DNA of 61,008 nucleotides, taken from positions 1-61,008 of the forward strand of contig JBAOKB010000033.1 of assembly GCA_037044905.1 (NCBI GenBank), given 5' to 3'. Source of the stretch: Hortaea werneckii (lineage: Eukaryota; Ascomycota; Dothideomycetes; Mycosphaerellales; Teratosphaeriaceae). This document shows, piece after piece, positions 31,682-42,108 of the stretch (positions are counted from its first letter, which is position 1; each line of letters opens with the position of its first letter). Position numbers and translations under genes: made by a program. The notes beneath the pieces were generated by a model that made no database searches, was not told the origin of the DNA, and saw nothing but the letters and a program-made list of their open reading frames with translations.

Positions 31682-31686
31682 TTTTT
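31682..31686 (+). terminator. Pol III T5 terminator after the tRNA-like gene
   Basis: Five T four bases after the discriminator base, the usual Pol III stop signal. Confidence 0.6.
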
Positions 31687-32885
31687 GCCGTTCCGGAATA
31701 TCTTTTGTTGATGGGGAGAATCAAAATATCCATTTTGCCCCCTTTTTGACCAATTTCGAGCCGATATGGCGGGAGTTTGCGTCCCGAAGCCACCTGATGC
31801 TGGGTCGAGGAAATTCCGATAGCCCAGAGCACTTCACCACACTGCAAAACCTAGGGCGCAACCGAAAATTTGCAACTTATTCTGAGTTGCAAGTTTGGAA
31901 CGTTTAACTGTAAGCGTGATCCTCGCTTTTACCCGGGAAAGTGACTGGACGTTGTGTTATTGTTTTCCCTTGCCTCAACGGTGATCAACAAAGTTCTGTC
32001 AAGTTGTTCATCGATCATCGAATCGTCCTCTTCGATCTGTGCAAAAATGGAATGCGAATGCAGTGAGATTTTATATCACGTGATACGCCCAGGCATGAGG
32101 TGGGGTCGGCGTTCGGCTGACCTGGGACTCCGGCCGCACTCGATTAGTCAGCCCACTCGGAACTCCACTGCGCATTCTACTATGTGCGTACGACACACCT
32201 ACGGACATGTACGATGGTAGGTATGCATGTATGTATGTATTTCAATCCGAACATACTTTTACTCTTGATCACTAAGTAGCACATTCTACTTGTCTTCTCT
32301 ATCTAACCACCCGCGTCATTATATTTCACCAAGTACCAGGTCTCACTATGTTGGCGTAGAATCTGCAGGATTATTTCACAACGAGTAACACTCCGTAGCT
32401 GCTGTTCTCGGCACATCATCAACTGTGCTGAGTGGTAGGCATGGTCAATACCTAGATACGGAAGGCCAAGAAGGCCTGTGATGCTTGTTGGCTGCAGTGG
32501 GTGGTCGATGCAAATTGCACTGGATTAGATCGATCACGTGAACAATGATAGCATGACGTAAGGAGAAGCTCGGCTGACCTGCAACTTCGGCTTTTCCAGC
32601 GGCAGCGCGTGGAGGAGAGCCAGCGATGGGTCCGTACAAGGGACGGTAGTAGAAGTGTTGGTGTTTCCAGCTCCACGAAGCTCTCCGTCTTCTTGATCAG
32701 CTCTTCTACTCTCCCTTAGCATGCTCCCAACTTCGCCTTCACGTGCTGATCGCGACTAGGGCGCGTCATGGTCATCTTTACTCCTTAAGTTGCATCCATT
32801 GCGAGTAGACATCACCCTCGTTTCTTGCGACACCTCCGTCAGCCTCGAGACGCCTTCTGCAGCGCGTCGCAACTGATGCCTCACG
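31687..32885. other. 1.2-kb intergenic region upstream of the ING gene
   Basis: No gene supported. A TATG/GTAT microsatellite lies at 32220-32240. Presumably holds the ING-gene promoter and 5' leader. Confidence 0.5.
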
Positions 32886-35663
32886 ATGCCTCCAACTTCA
32901 AATGTGCGTAAGGGCACTGCCGCGAACCCAACAGCCCCTGCGACCGAAGCGCCTCAGAAGCGGACCACCGCCTCTGGTCGCTCCATCCGAACCAACACCA
33001 CCCGCCCTTCCAACTACTATGCTCGTCCATACGGCTCCATCCACGGCAATGCCAATCTGCCGGCAGCGACGGACATGCAGGGCAGCGATGATCAGCCAGG
33101 CTTCTTCCCTGCCTTGCAATACTTCACCGATGCAGTCAGTGCTCTGCCAAAGGAGGTGGTGCGACACTTCACCCTGATGAAGGAGGTGGAAGCCAAGATC
33201 CATGGTCCCAATGAGAAGGTGGGCGACTGCGTTGATGCTCTGCTGGCTTTGCCAATACCGCCGAGAAAAGATGTCGCGGGAGGTGTTCAACAGCAGCGGG
33301 GGCTGCTCAGCCTGACAGCGAACAACAGCATGAGAGGCAGCGCAAATGCCAGTCTTGTGAATGGCGTTCCTGGAGGAGGGGCGCAACTTCAACCACTTCA
33401 CTCGGCTCAGAACTCGGTTGCGGGAGGATCGATGACGAGCGAGGAACCACAAGCGACAGACCCGCATTCTTCAGAAGAGGAGATCACGAGAAGGAAACAA
33501 TACTTGGACCTTCGTATCATGACCCATAATCTCCTCCCCAACTTGGACGAGAAGAATGTTGTACTCGCCGAGGCCAATCGCGTCTTGCAGCAACAGCTTG
33601 CCCGTATCGACTCAGTACTGCCACATCTGGACAATGAGATTAGCGAGGAAGCACGATTGGGTTCCATGACGCATTGGGCATACACCGATAATCGGAAGAA
33701 AGATGCTGTGCCAGCTCCGGGAGCTACACAGTCAAGGAGAGATGTTGCCGCGACAAACAGTCTAGCTGCGGCCGCCAGTGCCATACACGAGACTGAGATC
33801 GCCGCAGCGAGGCGAACTGCGGGCAGAGAACCCGAGCGGGAGAAGCCTACCGGAAAGGGCAAGAGAACTCAGGAGCAGGTGGATTCTGATTTCGACGAGC
33901 GACCGAAGAAGACGGGCGCAAAGGGCCCGGGGAAAGGAAAGACTACGCAGCAACATACTGCAGCAATGGGTCTCGGTATCAACACAAACGGCGAACCTAT
34001 GAAAAGGAGGAAAGTGGACAAGGGACTCGGTGCGCCGGCTATGGAGCGCACGACTAGCTCTGCGAGTAAGACCGGTGGGAAGGGCGCAACAGCTCGTGAA
34101 ACCCCTCGGAGTACGCCCGCGACCATGGAACCTGCTGGCAAAGCGAAGACTGCGAAAGCCAAGCAACCGCCTCCGCAGACGAAGAAGCGCGTACCAAAAT
34201 CGGCCCAGAACAGCCCGGCGCTTGCCAGCAGTCCACTCCATAGCTCTTTCAACCCGAACAACGCCGTGGAACCACCAACGAGTAATCGACCGTCGAGCGG
34301 CAGACTGAGACAGAATAGCTCAGCAACGAACCTGAGACACGAGCGAACGATTGGCGAAGACGCTGGTCGACCACCTTCTGCTGCCGGAGCAAAGGCCGGC
34401 GGTGGTGAAAAGCCTGGTCCCAAACGTAAGACAGGACCTCCGCGTGAGGAATCAAGAGATGCGCAAGGCCGGACACTCGAAGAAAGGCAGGCCAAGAAGA
34501 CCACTGAGCGTGAAGAGTTGAAGCGCGAAGACATCGAGGCTGGCGCGGACAGGGAGGGCAGGCCGGTGCCGTCACGATCGAACTCTGGAAAAGGCAAATC
34601 TAGCGGAAGCAAGACCGGTACACCTCGTAATGAAGGTGCAGAAGGGCAGGCCATGGCCAGAACGCGCAGTACACGCAGCATTCGCAATCGTGATAGCTCT
34701 TCTGCTGAACCAAACATGGGTAGAGTGGGCCCTGGAGGGCACAGGAGGAACGTCAGCAACAGTCATCTGGTCAAACAGCTGGCACCTTTCAATAAAAGTC
34801 CGGACTTGGACCGGCATAAGAAGGATGACATGGACGAGGACATGGACAGCGATGAGCAAGACCAGCAAGGTGATGAGAGGAATGACGACCGCGAAGAAGA
34901 AGGGAGGGGCCGCAGGGGCAGGCGGAGCCGACCTATTAGTCGCAGAAACACGCTGCAGACGGCTGCTACCGGAAGTCCCTCGGCGAGCCGAAATGGACGG
35001 GGACGAGGAGGCGAGCAAGGACGGGATGAGATGAGACGACACGACGAAGATGAAGAGATGCGCGACCGTGATAAAGGAGACGAGTACTACGGCATGCAAG
35101 ACCGCCACCGCCGGGAACACCATTCTCACCACGGCGGCGGCGGCGGAGAGGAAGACGACGACCAGCCCCCCGAGCTCGAACCCGACGCCGGCTCCTCCCC
35201 CGGCCAAGACTCTCCCCAACCGCCCTCTCACACCGGCGCCCACTCCCCTCCCAGCTACATGGAAGAGCCCGAACACCACCATCACCACCGCCACCCTTCC
35301 GGCCCTCCACCACCACCAGAAAACCCCTCCTACGCATCCGGCGACAACGCCGACGACCACGACGACGACGACATGACCGCTCCCGAAGCCCTCGACGAGC
35401 AAGACGAAGGCTCCGAGCACGACCCAGACGACCCGGACGAGCCGAAATACTGCTACTGCAACCGCGGCTCCTACGGCGAAATGGTCGCGTGCGATAATGA
35501 CAATTGTCCCCGCGAGTGGTTCCATTTGGGTTGTACGGAGCTCCGCGACGCCCCCGGCGAAGACGAGAAGTGGTATTGTGCTGAGTGTAGGCCGCTGTTT
35601 GGGTTTGGGGGGACTGGAAGGAGGGGTAGAGGTGGGAATGGGAGGGGGAGAGGTGGGAGGTAG
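32886..35663 (+). CDS. ING-family PHD finger protein, 925 aa
   Basis: Chromatin reader and subunit of histone acetyltransferase or deacetylase complexes (Yng1/Yng2/Pho23 relatives). The ING helical domain is split: residues about 72-115 (FFPALQYFTDAVSALPKEVV, RHFTLMKEVEAKI) and about 205-265 (LDLRIMTHNLLPNLDEKNVV, LQQQLARIDSVLPHLDNEI). The C-terminal PHD finger, about 855-901, is C4HC3: CYCNRGSYGEMVACDNDNC, then EWFHLGCTELR and WYCAEC, with the Tyr/Met/Trp cage expected to bind H3K4me3. Between them are 580 residues of Lys/Ser/Glu/Pro-rich disorder, including polyAsp and polyHis runs, and the tail is Arg/Gly-rich. One exon. Much longer than yeast homologues (roughly 220-330 aa). Which yeast paralogue it replaces is not clear. 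Confidence 0.93.
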   Translation: MPPTSNVRKGTAANPTAPATEAPQKRTTASGRSIRTNTTRPSNYYARPYGSIHGNANLPAATDMQGSDDQPGFFPALQYFTDAVSALPKEVVRHFTLMKEVEAKIHGPNEKVGDCVDALLALPIPPRKDVAGGVQQQRGLLSLTANNSMRGSANASLVNGVPGGGAQLQPLHSAQNSVAGGSMTSEEPQATDPHSSEEEITRRKQYLDLRIMTHNLLPNLDEKNVVLAEANRVLQQQLARIDSVLPHLDNEISEEARLGSMTHWAYTDNRKKDAVPAPGATQSRRDVAATNSLAAAASAIHETEIAAARRTAGREPEREKPTGKGKRTQEQVDSDFDERPKKTGAKGPGKGKTTQQHTAAMGLGINTNGEPMKRRKVDKGLGAPAMERTTSSASKTGGKGATARETPRSTPATMEPAGKAKTAKAKQPPPQTKKRVPKSAQNSPALASSPLHSSFNPNNAVEPPTSNRPSSGRLRQNSSATNLRHERTIGEDAGRPPSAAGAKAGGGEKPGPKRKTGPPREESRDAQGRTLEERQAKKTTEREELKREDIEAGADREGRPVPSRSNSGKGKSSGSKTGTPRNEGAEGQAMARTRSTRSIRNRDSSSAEPNMGRVGPGGHRRNVSNSHLVKQLAPFNKSPDLDRHKKDDMDEDMDSDEQDQQGDERNDDREEEGRGRRGRRSRPISRRNTLQTAATGSPSASRNGRGRGGEQGRDEMRRHDEDEEMRDRDKGDEYYGMQDRHRREHHSHHGGGGGEEDDDQPPELEPDAGSSPGQDSPQPPSHTGAHSPPSYMEEPEHHHHHRHPSGPPPPPENPSYASGDNADDHDDDDMTAPEALDEQDEGSEHDPDDPDEPKYCYCNRGSYGEMVACDNDNCPREWFHLGCTELRDAPGEDEKWYCAECRPLFGFGGTGRRGRGGNGRGRGGR

Positions 35664-35738
35664 GTTGGTTGGTTGATGGGATGGGATGGTAGGGTGGGGT
35701 GGATGGGGTTGGTGGATTGGCTCTTGTGCGGACGAGGG

Positions 35739-35770
35739 AGGAAAGGAAGGAAGGAAGGAAGAAAGAAGGG
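35739..35770. repeat. GGAA tetranucleotide repeat
   Basis: Interrupted tandem GGAA/GAAA units in the 3' flank of the ING gene. A simple repeat. Confidence 0.8.
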
Positions 35771-37025
35771 AAGGATGAGTGTAGATTAGTGAGGGTGGGG
35801 TTCTGATATTCAATGTGGATTGCCATTGGCTCTTTTGGAATTCATTCCCCTTTTCATCTCTTTGCATTTTTCTTCCGGATCCTCACCATTTCCTCTCAGT
35901 TGCGCGCTCGGAAGGAAAGGTTTTCAAGGGCCCATTTTAATTCGCTGTCGTCACTGTGATGGTATCGGACGTGGTTCGACTGTGAATGCTGTTCCCACTC
36001 TCACCTGGACATATCTTACTGGCTTTGACGGCAGACGCTGACATGTCCATACATTTGTAAATCAGGTTAAGTTTAAGAAACAGACGTTGGATACGGTATT
36101 TTACACTGGGAAGCGATTACAGGGTTGGCTAGGGTAGCGTGAGGTGTCCACCTTCCGTCTTCGGTAAGGATGTGAGGTCTTGCCAACCCGATGGGGTGTT
36201 AAATGTCTGGACATGTTCTCAAGACCGATGGCATAGTTCCGGGATAGTCGTGAGAGTCCTCTCGGGTACGTGGCATGCCAGCGGGGTGAGTTAGAACGAC
36301 AGGAAACGCAATCTGATCTCATTTGAGTCGATAGTCGGAACAAGGGCCAGGCACGAAATGGACGACCATGGCAGAGAAACTACATAGACCCCTAGAGTGC
36401 GCCAACAACGCGGCAGGTCATGTTGATCATGAAGGGGACCGGCGATTTCGTACCGTACGACGGACCGCATAGTCCGGAGCGTTTGCCGACGTTTCACTAC
36501 ACCTTGACAACGATAAGACGACAGGTTTCCCTGTCAAAATGCAATCACCCTCATCTCAACACCGATGCACAATGACACATTCAGTGGTACGGCTCGTCAC
36601 CGCTTGCCTGCCAGCAGGTCGAAGCCGAGATTGCCATTGCTGAGTTGGGTCAAGATAGATAGTGAAAGGATGGGTTATCAGGAGGGAAAAGGGTAGCTTG
36701 CAGATAAGGTCCGTGGCGGCCGTTGCAGCCGATGCAACAAGGGTGGTGTGGGAGGGTCGGGAAGGTGGGAGCGTGACGCCGGTCGCTTAGAAAAGTGGAC
36801 GTAAACTTCCAAGTCGCGTGCACAGGGCGATTGGGGCGTTGGTGGAGATGCGGATGTTGATGTTTAGCTTATTATGAGGAGCCCCGGGACGGATCTCGTC
36901 TGAACAGTCCCCATCATGTTTTCCAAAAACTGTACCTCCCCAGATGTTGTTGCTATAGACGATGTCTAGGCCGGCATAGTCGTGCACGCTCGTATTCGGT
37001 CTCACCCTTCCCCCCCGCTTCGGCC

Positions 37026-37033
37026 TATAAATA
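37026..37033 (+). promoter_or_regulatory. TATA-like box
   Basis: TATAAATA ends 26 bp before the preferred ATG (37060). This is close for a TATA-driven start; if functional, initiation would fall at or after this ATG and favour a downstream Met (37126). Confidence 0.35.
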
Positions 37034-37059
37034 CATCCAATCCAGCTGCGCGCCTCACC

Positions 37060-40000
37060 ATGGCGGCGCTAGCGCGCAGCACGTCGGCCGCGAGCATTCC
37101 AACGAATCTACGACACCCAACACCAATGGGGAGTGCGTCGGCGTCTGGCGAGAAAGATTCGCCGTTCGGATCGTGGTCGAACAGGGGCGCAGTCATGAAT
37201 CTGGAGCAGCAGGCGGAAGAGATGAGCCAGGGAGGGAGTGATATAGGGGAGGAGATTCGGAGGATGAACGAGGAAAGCAAGGAAAGGAGTAGACAAAGCA
37301 GCATCCAGAGCAGCATCCAGAGCAGTCACCAAGGAGACTTCAGCGGCAGCAGAGGAGGTGCTGATGCAGGCTTGGAACGATATGGGAGCAGTAGGAGTCG
37401 GGCCTCGTCTCATGCACAGAGCGTGAGTGCAGCAAGATGGGGCGGGTACAGTCCAGGAGGCTATGTGGGAAGCCCCGTGGGATCGATCCATTCTGGAAGC
37501 TGGTCGCATGCTTCCGTAGCGAGAAAGGCATCGGCTTCGGGATCATCACGACTTGCACAGATGGTGGAGCCGCTTCAGGAGGGCAAGCCGCTCGATTCAC
37601 CCCTGGCACCCAGCAATGCCTCCTTCTTCAGCAACGACAATGTACCTTCACGGCAAGCATCCCAGTCATCATTTGCGCAAAGATACGATCAGATAGCTGG
37701 ACAAATTGAAGAGCAGCTCGATGACATTGCACCGACGCCTCCACCGCAGGGCGGCCCTGGATTGCAGCATGAAGCACAGCACGATCGGGGCTACGGCCAT
37801 CTCGATGTACCGGAGAGACCTCAATCATCAGATACATTCCGCGAGGCTCGCGAAGCGTTCAAGGATTTTGACGGCGTCCATTTCAACCCCGACACAGAAG
37901 AGTTCGTCCAGGTGGATGAGAATGGTGAGGAGATTCGAAGGGTATCTGCCCGCACGTCTTCTGGGACCTTCAGCACAATGGGTGCCGCTTCGATGCTGCG
38001 GACACCTCGTGCCCGGCCAAAGACACAACCTGCGCCTCCCCCAGAAGAAGGCATGGTCTATTATCCTGCCCCTGTACCCAGGATGCTAAATCTACCCAAG
38101 CGGTTATCGCGGCTGCCCGCTGCTAGTGTTCAGGCGAAAAGACGGACTCAGATGCTTAACCAACTTTCACCCGAAGCACGCCAGTCGGCACCATGGCTGC
38201 CAGAAATAAATCTGGGAGACGAACGGGTCCCTAGTCGCGGCAGCCATCAAAGTCACGGGTCTGGGTCTCATCATTCGGACGTGCCCAAGTCGATCTTCAA
38301 CGAGCGAATGAGTGTACGAAATCTTCAAAACATCCCTCCTCAGCTACGAGCGAACCTATTCTTCGACCATCAAGCCTTGCAACAAGATGTGGATATCAAA
38401 TCAGAGTCTGCAGTAGCTACGCTCGATAACATTCTTGCTGCGTCAGCTCATGCGCCAGTCTCCGCCTTCACCGACCATCCATACGTGGGCGATGTCCGAC
38501 GGACTGTCTATGGACCAGAGAACCCTGCCGCGAGAAGAAGTACCGCGACTGTGGCAACTGCAATTCCCGCTGAATCAGGGTCACCCAAGCAAGCAAAGAA
38601 GAAAAAGAGGCACAGCACCATCGGCAATCTGTTGCGAAGGACTTCAAGTGGCGACAAGCTTACCGAGCAACTACAGAAGAATGGCAGCCGAAGCAGCCTT
38701 TTGACAGACTTCAACGAAGGCGGTAAGAAACTGCAGAAGCGTCAGAGCCAAATGAGTCTGGGAGACGGTCTCGAAAAGCGTAAAAGCCTAATGAGTCTCG
38801 CTGGCCAGCCTGTGAGGAGTCCTGGGAACGAAATCTCGGAACCTGATCTTGCCGGCGGTCTCATCTCACAGGCTCACAATGGTGAAGCTGTGCAGGAAGG
38901 AGAGGCTCGTAGTAGGGATCCTTCGCGACCGGGGACAGCGCACAGTAGGCAGAGACTCAACGACGACCAGCAAATCACCGAGGATTTTCGAGAAGCGGAG
39001 AGGGAGGAGGACGTAGAGGAAGGGGAGCCGGTATATGCTCAACCGACTACATTGCTCGCCGAACTGCAGGTTCGCAAAGCAAACCAGAAAAGTCGAAATC
39101 GCACTGCGGTCACTGCCTTCCCTAACGGTATGCACTCTACGCTCTTACAGCTAGATGCTGTGCAGGAAATCGAGCGGAGAAAGCGCCAGCAGAGCCGTGT
39201 TCCGCTTGCGTGGGAAGATCCAGGTCAGCATGTTGAGGAGGTTGACTCAGACGATGAGGTTCCGCTCGGGATGCTGTATCCTGGAAATGGCGGCATGGTA
39301 GCTGGGAAGAGCAAAGTTGGGGACGGCAGGGACTGGGACCGTCCGCTTGGGCTTATGGAGAGGCGGGAGCTCGAGGAGAATGAGCCGTTGCGATCACGCC
39401 GGAACCGTTTACAAGGTCTCCCGCATGATCATGGCAGTAGGCCGTCACTGATACCGAATGCGAGCCAGGTTCATCTTGCCGGCCAGCCAGATGTACCAGA
39501 GGAGCAGAAAGCGCAAGAAGAAGCCGAGCCCGACGAGCACGAAGGCGAGACACTTGGCGAGCGGGTGAGGAGGCTGAAGACGAAGCAGCAACTCGACGCT
39601 GCTCTAGGGGACGCCGTACCGAAGGACGGTAGCAGACCTACCACCGCTTTTACGGACGACATTCTCGGTCAATTTGGCGGACTCGACGTCAAAGAAGCCT
39701 CTACCAACCCTGACAAGGACACCTCCGCCGAGAAAGCCACAACAGGCGGTGCCGCACCACCTCCTCCACCCGAAGACGAAACTCTTGGCCAACGCCGAGC
39801 AAGACTCCAGCGCGAGCGTGAAGCCTCCGGCGAGCAACAACCTTCTACTAAACGTCCAGACCTCCGCTCAAGCAACAGCCTCGCCAACCTGCTAGCCACC
39901 AATCCTGTGAACGCAGGCGGAGCCCGCAAGCCGACCAATAAATCCTACGAACCCCTTCACGGCACCCTTCTTCATACCAGCGCCCAGCAACAAGCCGCGT

Positions 40001-40500
40001 CTCGCGCCCAACTGAACAATACTAACATGCGCGCTTCGTCTTATTACGGTCTGGAGAAGCCTTCCACAAACCCTCTCGTTTCGTCCATGCGTCCGCGCAC
40101 GACAGCCGTCGGTGGGAATGGCAGTGGTAATGCGTTCCTCGGCCACCAGCACCACCAATCGAGTCCCTCGGGCTTCGGTTTCGGAGGGTTTCAGCAGCCA
40201 TTGCAGACGAGTGCTAGTACGCCTTTCGGCATCCCTGGCGGCGGCGGGGGAGGAGGATCGTACTTTCCGCAACAGCAGCAGCAAGTTTATCACCAGCCCA
40301 TGATGTCTCCTGGCATGAATGTGTCCGCGTACCAGGCGCTTAATGGTGGGATGCCGGGGATTGGTATGATGGCAGGGGGAGGAGGAGGATATGGGTATGG
40401 AGCAGGCAATATGGGGATGGGCATTGGCATGCAAGACCAGCCGTTGGACAATAAGCGTCGAGATGTCATTGACCAGTGGCGGATGAGTGTTGGACATTGA
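37060..40500 (+). CDS. Large conserved-looking disordered fungal protein, 1146 aa
   Basis: One exon of 1146 aa starting at ATG 37060, with a strong context (CACCATGG) and MAALARSTSAASIP. An in-frame extension to 36982 lacks support. The protein is mostly disordered and Ser/Arg/Gln-rich, with conserved-looking islands: FGSWSNRGAVMNLEQQAEEM near the N-terminus, PRMLNLPKRLSRLPAAS with QVLNQLSPEARQSAPWLP-like text mid-protein, SPKQAKKKKRHSTIGNLLRR, and PTTLLAELQVRKANQKSRNR. Later come GMHSTLLQLDAVQEIERRKR, WDRPLGLMERRELEENEPLR, GETLGERVRRLKTKQQLDAA and the terminal RRDVIDQWRMSVGH. Such islands (ETLGxRRxRLQ, VIDQWRMSV) occur in a widespread ascomycete protein of unknown function. No enzyme motif seen. 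Confidence 0.85.
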   Translation: MAALARSTSAASIPTNLRHPTPMGSASASGEKDSPFGSWSNRGAVMNLEQQAEEMSQGGSDIGEEIRRMNEESKERSRQSSIQSSIQSSHQGDFSGSRGGADAGLERYGSSRSRASSHAQSVSAARWGGYSPGGYVGSPVGSIHSGSWSHASVARKASASGSSRLAQMVEPLQEGKPLDSPLAPSNASFFSNDNVPSRQASQSSFAQRYDQIAGQIEEQLDDIAPTPPPQGGPGLQHEAQHDRGYGHLDVPERPQSSDTFREAREAFKDFDGVHFNPDTEEFVQVDENGEEIRRVSARTSSGTFSTMGAASMLRTPRARPKTQPAPPPEEGMVYYPAPVPRMLNLPKRLSRLPAASVQAKRRTQMLNQLSPEARQSAPWLPEINLGDERVPSRGSHQSHGSGSHHSDVPKSIFNERMSVRNLQNIPPQLRANLFFDHQALQQDVDIKSESAVATLDNILAASAHAPVSAFTDHPYVGDVRRTVYGPENPAARRSTATVATAIPAESGSPKQAKKKKRHSTIGNLLRRTSSGDKLTEQLQKNGSRSSLLTDFNEGGKKLQKRQSQMSLGDGLEKRKSLMSLAGQPVRSPGNEISEPDLAGGLISQAHNGEAVQEGEARSRDPSRPGTAHSRQRLNDDQQITEDFREAEREEDVEEGEPVYAQPTTLLAELQVRKANQKSRNRTAVTAFPNGMHSTLLQLDAVQEIERRKRQQSRVPLAWEDPGQHVEEVDSDDEVPLGMLYPGNGGMVAGKSKVGDGRDWDRPLGLMERRELEENEPLRSRRNRLQGLPHDHGSRPSLIPNASQVHLAGQPDVPEEQKAQEEAEPDEHEGETLGERVRRLKTKQQLDAALGDAVPKDGSRPTTAFTDDILGQFGGLDVKEASTNPDKDTSAEKATTGGAAPPPPPEDETLGQRRARLQREREASGEQQPSTKRPDLRSSNSLANLLATNPVNAGGARKPTNKSYEPLHGTLLHTSAQQQAASRAQLNNTNMRASSYYGLEKPSTNPLVSSMRPRTTAVGGNGSGNAFLGHQHHQSSPSGFGFGGFQQPLQTSASTPFGIPGGGGGGGSYFPQQQQQVYHQPMMSPGMNVSAYQALNGGMPGIGMMAGGGGGYGYGAGNMGMGIGMQDQPLDNKRRDVIDQWRMSVGH

Positions 40501-42108
40501 AGTCGGTGACGAAATTCTTGTACTACTAATAATTATAAATGATGCATCGGGCATTTAATATCTACCCAAACTAACTTACTGCTGATTGACTTCAACTCCT
40601 GGCATAGGGGAACGAAGAGCGCAAAAGCTACGGTGCTCACTATCAAGCTAATCTTGACCACCCAGGGTCAGTCAAGGCACATTCAGCTGCGCCTGAACGC
40701 CTTGCCAATACCGCGATCACTTGGCGAGTGACGACGCTTCACCATGGGGCGCAGCTTTTTTATCTGGACCCGCGACTACATTGCCACCCCTCTATAATAC
40801 TGTCAAGAGAGCCGCCTGATGAAAGGATGGAGTGGATGCTCATGCCACTACCATGGAACGATTGCACGCAACGATCCAAGCTGTCAGCAATAATCTGAAA
40901 AGGACCCAGCCGCGACCATACAAGTACATCGCACTCGAGCCCGACGAGACCAGCCTCCTGCACATTCATCCGATAAACGGCGAGATCTACCGGGCAAAGC
41001 GGGAAGACGACCCAATGGCTCGATTTCCACTCGAATAGCAATGGCAAACTTCTAGAGACTTCTTGGCACGCAGGCTACACAGATCACAAGCAGTATTTTG
41101 CTCGACGCCTCAGCCAACGATCGCTCTACGTGCGTGGTCTCTTCGTCGATCGCGTGGCGGAGCTGACGCCTGAGCTAGTGTCAAAGCCGTGTTGGGCGTC
41201 GCGTACGAATCCCGCCGACCTAGTCAGCTCGAAGTCGAGAGAGGTGCTGGCAAAGCATCTACGGGCGGGGAAAATGATGGCGAGAGTCTTACATCAGACA
41301 AACAAGTCGGCTCCGTAACCAGCCTTGCGCGATAGCGCCAGACAATAGCCAGTCTTTGACGCACGACCATACAGCTAAAGTCCCAATGGCACCCAGACTC
41401 TCCCTTCGCCACTAGACCTTACGATTTCCCGCGGCCGGCTGAGTATTGGCCCCCGTCACCAGCCGACCTTCCCGGGGGCGCGGTCAGGCAAGAATACACC
41501 CTTAGAACTGGCAATTGCTCGCTGCTATAACCGCCGTCTACTCCGCAGCGCCACCTTCCATCTGTCAGGGCTGGGATCCAGCAGAAGTCCAACCAGGGGG
41601 ACGCAATGTGTGTTTTCCTCGGAGCTACGACAATCTCCTTCCTCATGCGCCAGACGCTCCACGGATGGAGACTTCTGGGTGAATGCCTCGTCGCTGGTAT
41701 CATGGGAGGGGGAGGTCGTCGGGGAATTGGACTGGGATTGGGTTATGGAGGGAGAAGTCATCGAACCGCTGCAAGACTTGCACGTCATCTGAGGTTTGGT
41801 TCCCAATATTGTGGTATGAGTACTTCAAGACGCCATGAATGAGCGGATCCTGAGGTCTAGAAAGAAGGAAGGCAACAGTGGTCTCTGATCCAAAGGGCAA
41901 AGTTGTGGCGTCAAGACCTTCTATGAAAGGCATTTACAGCAACTCGGCTGGTGAATCGTTATACTCTGATCATTCATAGAACGTGTCAAATCAAAGCGAT
42001 ATGGTATTTTCTTGCGAAAAGTATAGGGGCATGGACATCGTGAATTACCGAACCTATCTCCCCCTTATAAGAAGAAGCCGGGAGTCACCCACATGACATG
42101 AGCACCCA
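40501..42108. other. 1.6-kb convergent intergenic region with possible small ORFs
   Basis: Between the 1146-aa gene and the minus-strand USP gene. A candidate 61-aa frame (40853-41038) is listed separately. Minus-strand frames at 41525-41806 and 41700-41933 overlap each other and were not accepted. Confidence 0.4.
40853..41038 (+). CDS. Possible 61-aa small protein
   Basis: Frame from ATG 40853 in a good context (CTACCATGG). The product begins MERLHATIQAVSNNLKRTQP and ends NGEIYRAKREDDPMARFPLE. Third positions are GC-rich like neighbouring genes and the sequence reads as protein. It may be a complete microprotein or a last exon. No family recognised. Confidence 0.3.
   Translation: MERLHATIQAVSNNLKRTQPRPYKYIALEPDETSLLHIHPINGEIYRAKREDDPMARFPLE

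Larger units (their letters stand above)
35664..37059. other. 1.4-kb intergenic region
   Basis: 3' flank of the ING gene and promoter of the next plus-strand gene. A GGAA-type repeat (35739-35770) follows the ING stop. A TATA-like box sits at 37026-37033. No gene seen. Confidence 0.5.

Noticed and set aside
33869..34759. 296-codon minus-strand frame
   Set aside because: Also antisense to the ING gene; no family features.
34572..35867. 431-codon minus-strand frame
   Set aside because: Antisense to the ING protein's disordered arm; hydrophobic Val/Val/Gly runs arise from repetitive acidic codons.
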